Source: Omphiscola glabra (lineage: Eukaryota > Mollusca > Gastropoda > Lymnaeidae). From it: 64,000 bases of DNA. Below the pieces are notes generated by a model. It did not search any database, was not told the origin of the DNA, and saw nothing but the letters and a program-made list of their open reading frames with translations. The stretch covers positions 33,571,050 through 33,635,049 of the forward strand of contig OZ024798.1 of NCBI GenBank assembly GCA_964017045.1. The letters run 5' to 3'. The first letter of the stretch is position 1; each line of letters begins with the position of its first letter. This document shows positions 57,365 through 64,000 of the stretch, piece by piece. Made by a program: the position numbers and the translations under genes.

Positions 57365-57560
57365 TGTGAGTCAGTGAGTGCGTGTGTGTGTGTTTGTGTG
57401 TGTCAGTTTGCATGTTGTTGTTTTTTGTGTATATGTGTGCGCACGTGTGTGTATGTAAATATGAGTATCTGCGCGCGCGCGTCTTTAGTAACCTCTGTGT
57501 GTGTATGTGTGCGCACTTGAGTGTGTGTGTGAGTGAGAGAGAGATAATAATTTGTTAGGG
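57365..57560. repeat. GT/GC-rich alternating purine-pyrimidine tract
   Basis: Long runs of gt with a central gcgcgcgcgc (about 57471-57480) and a short (ga)n near 57535. Such alternation can adopt Z-DNA. The overlapping Cys/Val-rich open frame is low complexity. Confidence 0.85.
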
Positions 57561-60500
57561 TTACACACACGCACACTCAGCTCAAAACAGATTAAAGAAG
57601 ATTAGTAAATTGGCAAATGTATTTCAGTACTTGATCTAAATAATCTAATTTCTCTGTGAGTGTGGATAAGACCAACCTTGTCTAACAATTATAATTAAAA
57701 GTAGATCCTATTACAATTTATTCGATGCACACGAAAAATTCGTAGATTCATCACGTAACAACATAAAATTTCAATTCCACCCCCTCTCTTTTTTCCTTTT
57801 AGTGGTATTTTAACTTTATTTAAATAAACACTCAGTTGTTTTGTTTGTATTTGAAGTAATCAAGTGCCGAACTCTCTATCTTTAACGTAAAACAAACATT
57901 TCTTAATATATAGCAGGCCGTGAGAAAATTATGTAATGCAAATAATTGTTGATTCCATGCAGGAGCTGCACGCAGTGTGACGGAGCTCTGAATCCCTACG
58001 ATCTTTAGTGGGGCATGTACATGGACTTTCAATCGGGGACAAACATTTCACAAACCAAGGTTATTATGATCAACATGTGCCAAAACAGATTGTGAGATGT
58101 CTGAACTGAGAACGACCCCAGGCTTGACCCCACGCTGGTCCCCAGGCTTGAACCCAGGCCTGACCCCAGGCTTGACCCCAGGCTTGTGGGATTTGTATAT
58201 TTAAATTGATGACAACCATCATATTTTTGTAATATTCATTTCAATATGTAGTTAATGTTTAAGTTATCTGAATTCAAGTCATGATTATCTTATTCATTTC
58301 TTCGAACTGTATAAAACAACAGAATCAGAGGTTTTCCAACCGATGTGTCGTGACACGCAAAGTTTCACGGTAGTGTCTTAAGCCTTAAAGTCAATGTATA
58401 AGAATCGATTTTAAAAAAAATAATTTTTAAATTTATTTATAAAGTAAGAATAGGCCTATACTATTATCAATCTAATCTGATGCAATGAATAGGATGATAT
58501 TGAAGTTGATATGATGATGATATTGATTATGATAATGATAAGGATGAGGATATTAATGATGATGATGTTGATGATGATAATGATAAAGTTAATAATTTAA
58601 TAATAGTAAATCAAATGCACGCAGCCCCTAACATATATATACTGTTCCTATTGCTTGAATGGCGTGTTCCATATTATACTAATTAGTATTTTTTTAAAGA
58701 TTTATTTTTAAAAAATTGGAAGACACTAAGATAGAGCATTATGAAATGTTACAGTAACTTTACTCACACAAATAACTCGGTGCACTCGTTACAGGGTATC
58801 AAAACTTTCACCTTCTTGTCGCCTCAATCGATCTGGTGTTTCCTTTCATGTAATAAAATTGTCCATCGCTGATTTACCGACTAACTAGTCCGTGCCCGCC
58901 ATTACTACACATGTCCTTATTTCAATATGACATTGATTCGGGAAACACTATCGAAGTTTTAAAAAAAAACTAACTTTGTTGCATTACAGCGCTAAATACG
59001 CTAATATGTGTTTATAAACGTCTTTCTCCAAAAGCCTTATGTCTTATTTAAAACTTCCACGAAATTTTATGATAAACGATAAGCGATGTTATGTGTAGAC
59101 AAATAACTGCATATCTACGCACAAGAAATCCATCATCAGGTCTAGTTTGACAACGCAGAATGCTTTCACTATAACGTTGAGTGCATCAGCCAAGGGGACA
59201 GCCTTCCCGTGCAGTCACGGGTCAACATTTACAAGTTCGTGGGACGTAAAAGGGGGGGGGGGGTAGGGGGGGGCTGTGAGAATTACGTTTCACAAAATCG
59301 ATACACAACAAACTGTCACCATTTCAAATCTTTAAGTTTACGAATGATTTAACTACGAAGTTGTTGCACGAGAAATGATATTGAAATCTTGTGTAGGAAG
59401 AGGGCGTCCGAGGGCGCGATCAGCCCCCGGAATGAAGGGGAGGGGGGTGACACTGTCATCTTTCATAAAGGAAACATTTTTGGAACGCTTCATATACAGC
59501 AAGGTGATTATGTTTCGTGTTATGTTTTGTTGATGTTTTGATGATGTGCTGTTAATGTTTTGTTGATGTTTTGTTTTGTGAATGCGGATGTCAAAGTCAA
59601 TGACCTCCCCAGGCTTTACAACCTCTAGCTACTCCTCTTTATAGAAATGATCAGAACAGACTTAAAGAAGGGTGGGTGTAGGTCAGACTGAGAGCAACAA
59701 CGGTGGACACATAGCATAAGTCTTACCACAACAACCCTGTTCGTGACGTAAGTAACCTAAAAGATAAGGAAGACCTCGTGGCCTGGACATAATGGCGTTG
59801 GGGTACGACGATAATAACAGATACTGGTTTCACACAAATACGTCTATCATACACTAAAAAATATATCTTTTTGTATCAAACACACACACACACACACACA
59901 CACAGCGCTGTATGTGTGTCGTATAACGCTGTATCAAATATGCTCATCTCTGGATGACCTGTAGAAATGTCCGCCGAGGCTTCTGTCAATGAGGCAAGTG
60001 TTGAAACGCTTGAACTTTAGATGTGGCAGTTTGAATCTTTGGCGATCCTCGAGGCTTGGTAAGGGGGCGACCCACGCGGGCGACGCTTTTGGGGTTTTAG
60101 ATATAACGTTATGTAAATGGTTTGTTTATGTGTGTTAGGAGTGGGCGCCCTTTATTTAGAGTCCCCCCACACCCGGAGAGAGTTTAGCCCCTGGTTTCAA
60201 TACATACTATCGGATAGCTTTCTTTCACGAGTCCCCTTCGTCTGCATTTGTTCACGCATTGTTGACTGTCGGTACATGTATTTGTTGGTACATTATGTTT
60301 CGTTGTACATATATTTGTTAGTACATGCATTTGTCTCCAAATGTATTTGTTTGGACATATACTTGAAGAGGAAGCTTATATGCGGGTATTTCATGTCTTT
60401 TCCACACAAAACCCAAACACACCCCCCCCCCCAAAGGTCTATATACGTTGGGGGTTCGTGAAAATGTGTCTGGTGCTTTGTGAACTGTGTCATCTTTGTC

Positions 60501-60608
60501 ATTTTATTATCTGCTCTTGTAAACATCATTCTACTTAAGATGGACTCCGAAGCTGCCTGGCAAATGGGTCAGTAGATGAAAGGGTTCTGAGCCTAGCTTT
60601 AAATGGTG
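57561..60608. other. Unannotated DNA with short simple repeats
   Basis: No gene recognised. It contains a 'ccaggcttgacccc' repeat at 58119-58186 (about 5 copies), a degenerate (GAT)n at about 58490-58600, a (CA)n at about 59878-59905, a 'gttttgttgat' repeat at about 59520-59578, and G or C runs near 59252 and 60421. 'cagaggttttccaacc' at about 58325 looks like one end of a hAT-type element without a partner end. Confidence 0.5.
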
Positions 60609-60794
60609 CAGATACATGGCGAAGGGTGGCGGGGGGGGGGGGGGGTTCACTGGGCGCAAGACTAGTTATTGGCGCCAAAATGTGCTTTGATATTATTTTA
60701 TTGGTGAAAGTCATGGGTTTGAGCATTGAAAAAAGAACGGGAAGCGCTTTAAAATGCACCCTCCCGGGCGCTAAACACTATAACTACGCCTCTG
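60609..60794. mobile_element. Probable hAT MITE with internal G tract
   Basis: The right end aactacgcctctg (inverse of cagaggcgtagtt) fits the CAGNGGCGTAG group. The left end cagatacatggcgaagg is decayed. Flanks aaatggtg (60601-60608) and ccatggtg (60795-60802) match at 6 of 8. The interior has a 15-base G run and 'gggcgc' segments like the element at 28911. Confidence 0.55.
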
Positions 60795-60802
60795 CCATGG
60801 TG

Positions 60803-61230
60803 CACGTATTTTTTTTTTTTAATAATTTTCAAATGACGTCAGAGGAAAGTCTACATTCGTCATTCAAATGTCGATAAATCAAAATCATGTTTGTTGTCTT
60901 TTTTTAAAAAAAACGAAGCCACTAAGAGATTAAACTGTGTAAACATATCTTGTGTACTATGTACAAGCACTTGTACTAGTGTTGTAGTCTCTTTTTTTTT
61001 TTTATTGAAAAATAAAAATTGAGGTTAAAATAGAAAATAAATTCTCTTGAGTTGCTTGTTGTATTAGATTTGTCATATGTTGTTTGTAATGTTTTTTTTT
61101 TAAAGTTTATATAGATGTTCTATAGATGTTATATGGATGTTATATAGATGTTATATAGATGTTAGGATAATCCAAGTTTTCAAAAGTTTGAAAATGGCAT
61201 GGTCTGACCCTCTTAGGTTGATCCACTACA
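60803..61230. other. Unannotated AT-rich DNA
   Basis: No gene. A short 'atgttatatag' repeat lies at about 61112-61163. Confidence 0.5.
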
Positions 61231-61430
61231 CGAGAAAATAATTCCTGAAAATAATTCCTGAAAATAATTCCTGAAAATAATTCCTGAAAATAATTCCTGA
61301 AAATAATTCCTGAAAATAATTCCTGAAAATAATTCCTGAAAATAATTCCTGAAAATAATTCCTGAAAATAATTCCTGAAAATAATTCCTGAAAATAATAC
61401 CTGAAAACAATTTCTGAAAATAATTCCTGG
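61231..61430. repeat. 13-bp minisatellite, about 15 copies
   Basis: Unit aaaataattcctg, nearly perfect except for the last copies. Confidence 0.97.
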
Positions 61431-61497
61431 AAATGTTTACTTAGGGGACGCTTAGCACTCTTGACATTTTTTTAAAAAAAACATAAATCAGTTAGAC

Positions 61498-61685
61498 CAG
61501 CGGTTCTTACCCTGTGGGTCGCGACCGGGGGTCGAACGACTATTACACAGGGGTCGCCTAAACCTATCAGAAAACACATATTTATGAAATAGCAACGAAA
61601 ATAATTTTATGGTTGGGTGGGGGGTCACCACAACATGAGGAACTGCATTAAAGGCTCGCGGCATTAGGAAGGTTGAGAACCACTG
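61498..61685. mobile_element. SPIN-like MITE, copy I
   Basis: Begins cagcggttcttaccctg and ends ggttgagaaccactg. Flanks agttagac and agttaggc match at 7 of 8. 188 bp with a small internal deletion. Confidence 0.92.
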
Positions 61686-61845
61686 AGTTAGGCTGATCTC
61701 GAACTTACAAGAGATCAAAGCTATTAAGATAAGAGAAGAGGGACAAATTTCTCCGATTTTGGCGACAAAAGGGTTTGTCCGCTTACCTGGCTTGAAGACT
61801 TATCAACTGCCGTGGTGTCAACTGCCGTGGTGGCAACCACCGACA

Positions 61846-63119
61846 TCATTATTATTATTATTATTGGTAGTTTTTATAGCGTGGTACATACAACTATAGC
61901 TCACCACACTATACATACAAGGTACCCCAGCCTAGGGCTGGGCTCACAGCGCTGTACATAAAAGGTACCCCAGCCTAGGGCTGGGCTCACCACGCTGTAC
62001 ATACAAGGTTGTTACAACCTTCTCAATCAATGTTACAGCCTTCATACTCTACGGCCTACTCTCGTTGTCTAGGGTCTTTCTCTAGGTCCATTCAATTACA
62101 CAATAATACCTCGAGTTTCATAAGTCAATGTATTCACTATATACAGATTGTGGTTCTACCAAGAGTCACTAATACATCATCAGAAATCCTTATTACACAG
62201 GTGTGAAAACTAAACTCGGACTGACACAGGTGTTCCTCTCTCACGATCTCTAAATCTCTAACAAAACTCTTGTCTTCTTTCTGGTCTTCCTATACAAATC
62301 TCTCGGTCTCCCTCTCGACTAACTAACACACTGTCTTTTTATACACGCACTTGTTTATTCATAATTCCCCTGTCAGCCAATGACCATTCAGCAACACTAA
62401 TACAATTCATAACAACTCACGCACCCAAAAAGTATTCACACTAACAACAGTGGTTCTCATACAAACTCTCACCATGCATGAACAACTTTCATACCAAAAC
62501 ATCAGGCTAACTAACTCTAGTTCACAACAAAGGTACCCCAGCCTAGGGCTGGGCTGACCACGCTGTACATGCAAGGTACCCCAGGCTAAGGCTGGGCTCA
62601 CCACGCTGTACATAAAACTTAGCATACATAATCATGAACTTAAAAATTTAACATACATTAATTAAATAAAACAAAACAGATGTGTATTCGCTCCAACCAT
62701 TCCATAACTATTTACATGTCAAGCCATGGGCGGCACCCAGCAGCATCGTTTATCGGTCAGAGGGTGGAATCAGTCAGGATAGTAGAGTTTAAAGAGATGT
62801 GTTTTGAGTGCAGTTTTGAAGGCTGTGATGGTCGTTATATTGCGGATGTGTAGTGGAAGAGAATTACATTGTTTGGGGACACAGTAAGAGAAAGATCGTT
62901 CAACGTATGTTTTTGTGCGAGTCTAAGGGACAGAAAGAATACGCCTGTCTGCGGAGGAGCGAAGCTGTCGAAGGGGAGAATAGACAGAGAGAAGTTCGGT
63001 TAGATAGGAAGGGCAGGAATTCGAGAAAAAGTTGTGGCAGAGAACAGAGAGTTTATAGTCAATACATGCTTGTACATGGAGCCAATGAAGTGAATGAAGT
63101 AGTGGTGTGACGTGATCAC
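61846..63119 (-). mobile_element. CR1/L2-like LINE C-terminus and 3'UTR, split by a solo LTR
   Basis: Minus frame 63119-62770 is open except for one stop (62925-62923). It reads HVTPLLHSLHWLHVQACIDY, YLTELLSVYSPLRQLRSSAD, CVPKQCNSLPLHIRNITTI and FKTALKTHLFKLYYPD, the usual C-terminal signature of CR1/L2-type ORF2. The 3'UTR runs to an (AAT)n tail at about 61847-61865. It contains a repeated about 40-bp segment with 'ggtaccccagcctagggctg' (copies at about 61921, 61967, 62532, 62575). An LTR inserted inside this repeat (62010-62529). The fragment at 21855-22120 is the same family. Confidence 0.85.
62010..62529 (-). mobile_element. Solo LTR with perfect 5-bp TSD
   Basis: 520 bp with ends tgttacaac and gttcacaaca (TG..CA on both strands, imperfect terminal inverted repeat). 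It is flanked by identical aaggt (62005-62009 and 62530-62534). Removing it restores the LINE 3'UTR repeat. A TATAAAAAG box on minus (about 62335-62343) favours the minus orientation. The 5-bp TSD suggests a Gypsy-type retrotransposon. No internal region or second LTR is present, as expected after LTR-LTR recombination. Confidence 0.85.
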
Positions 63120-63429
63120 GTTTTTTTTTTTTGCCTTTAGAAATAGCTTAGCATTTACTCCGGTGTTTCCGGACATGGTGCCTACGCCCCACTGGAGGGC
63201 AATTTGATTGTTTGGGGGGGGGGGGGGGGACGGTCCAGGAAAAAGATGACAAAGACGTGAAGCTTTGTTTCTCAGTAACAATATTGTTAGCAGAAGAATA
63301 GACGAAATGAGTGAAGATACTGAAATACAACTGGTCGACAAAAGTCACGTGACAAAACAATCGACTCATCGTAGTCCATTATAGTAATATTCTAATGACC
63401 CTCTCGCTTTTGAAATATGATGCCACTTA
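63120..63429. other. Unannotated DNA
   Basis: No gene recognised. A G run lies at about 63214-63229. Confidence 0.5.
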
Positions 63430-63680
63430 TTTCCCGACAAAAGCGAGAATGAGATTATTTCAAAAAATTAATAGCGCAAGTGTGTTTGGTGCGAAAAATG
63501 TTCTTTTTTCTCTGAAATAAGTGATGGAATAAAACAGTGAAATAAGTGGTGGAATAAAACAGTGAAATAAGTGGTGGAATAAAACAGTGAAATAAGTGGT
63601 GGAATAAAACAGTGAAATAAGTGGTGGAATAAAACAGCGCTGTAAAAGCGGGTAGGTCATTATAATATTAATATAAAATA
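63430..63680. repeat. Dispersed repeat R1, copy 3, with internal 25-bp array
   Basis: 'gtgtttggtgcgaaaaatgt' and 'gcgctgtaaaagcgggtagg' followed by 'tcattataat' align with copies 1 and 2. Between them a 25-bp unit containing 'gaaataagtggtggaataaa' is repeated five times (63512-63637). This array is absent from the other copies. Confidence 0.65.
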
Positions 63681-63699
63681 ATAATTTAAAAATGGTTCA

Positions 63700-64000
63700 T
63701 AGGTTTATAAGACGATCGCCAACAGATCTGACCAGGACCAGTTACAACTGAATCTCAATCGGTTAGCTGAGTGGGAGATGAGCAGGGACATGGAATTTCA
63801 TCCTGCCAAGTGCCAGTCTCTAGAAGTTGTACTCATCTACACTACCACTATGAACTGCATGGCCATATACTTGAGCGAGTTTCCTCCGTAAGGTACCTTT
63901 GTGTTACCATTCAAAGAGAGGTCCGCTGGGACGAGCATATTAAAAATATGTGCAACCAGGCAAGCAAGACCCTGGGGTTCTTAAGGCGTAATCTAAAGAT
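63700..64000 (+). mobile_element. Jockey/CR1-like LINE reverse-transcriptase fragment, runs off the window
   Basis: Plus translation gives VYKTIANRSDQDQLQLNLNR, LAEWEMSRDMEFHPAKCQ, then after a frameshift near 63865 SVRYLCVTIQREVRWDEHI and ASKTLGFLRRNLK at the edge. These are the segments that follow the palm motif in jockey/CR1-type elements (E-W-x-M-x-F-x-P-x-K-C; Y-L-x-V-T; W-x-x-H-I; T-L-G-F-L-R-R-N-L). The 5' end is truncated and the rest lies outside the window. Confidence 0.85.

Noticed and set aside
57311..57520. Cys/Val-rich plus frame
   Set aside because: Translation of the GT/GC-rich simple-sequence tract.
58325..58375. A further hAT element starting cagaggttttccaacc
   Set aside because: Only one end is visible. 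I found no inverted partner or TSD nearby. The same applies to 'acaggggcgtag' near 28511 and 'cagtagtccttaaact' near 19198.

Overview
The window looks like animal nuclear DNA, most likely from a mollusc and probably a gastropod. It has one spliced gene with canonical GT..AG introns, several broken non-LTR retrotransposons, hAT-type MITEs with 8-bp target-site duplications (TSDs), a solo LTR, and very many unrelated minisatellite arrays. Nothing looks bacterial: there are no operons, no ribosome-binding-site-led genes and no convincing CRISPR array. The gastropod assignment is an inference. It rests mainly on SPIN-like hAT elements, a family known from tetrapods, a triatomine bug and a pond snail, together with the minisatellite-rich landscape.

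The only convincing gene lies on the minus strand (49875 to 46767). Three exons splice in frame through two phase-1 introns to give a predicted 568-residue type I membrane protein. It has a signal peptide, a cysteine-rich MANSC-type domain, a long Ser/Thr/Pro mucin-like stalk, one transmembrane helix and a 24-residue tail. Its introns and flanks carry minisatellites and LINE remnants.

Layout. 0-13.3 kb: minisatellite after minisatellite, with two hAT MITEs near the left end. 13.3-25.3 kb: further arrays (units of 35, 40, 48, 37, 21 and 57 bp), a LINE 3' end, a SPIN copy and one possible small exon. 25.3-33.4 kb: AT-rich unannotated DNA, several MITEs (one with a perfect 8-bp TSD), short arrays and two SPIN copies. 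33.4-35.8 kb: a CR1/L2-like LINE inserted at the edge of a 16-bp array. 35.8-46.4 kb: more arrays, a SPIN copy whose end has been amplified into a minisatellite, and LINE fragments. 46.4-50.4 kb: the MANSC gene. 50.4-56.6 kb: a duplicated block carrying SPIN, two copies of an RTE-like LINE in opposite orientations, and a 1.35-kb composite array. 56.6-64 kb: simple repeats, a MITE, a SPIN copy, a LINE split by a solo LTR, and a jockey/CR1-like reverse-transcriptase fragment running off the right edge.

By a rough manual tally, tandem arrays cover about 19 kb (about 30%) of the window in more than 45 independent arrays. Nearly all long open frames outside the MANSC gene and the LINEs are artefacts of arrays whose unit lacks stop codons. 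I did not find a clearly new gene system. The most unusual features are mobile-element ends turning into tandem repeats, and elements nested in arrays in ways that allow insertions to be ordered.
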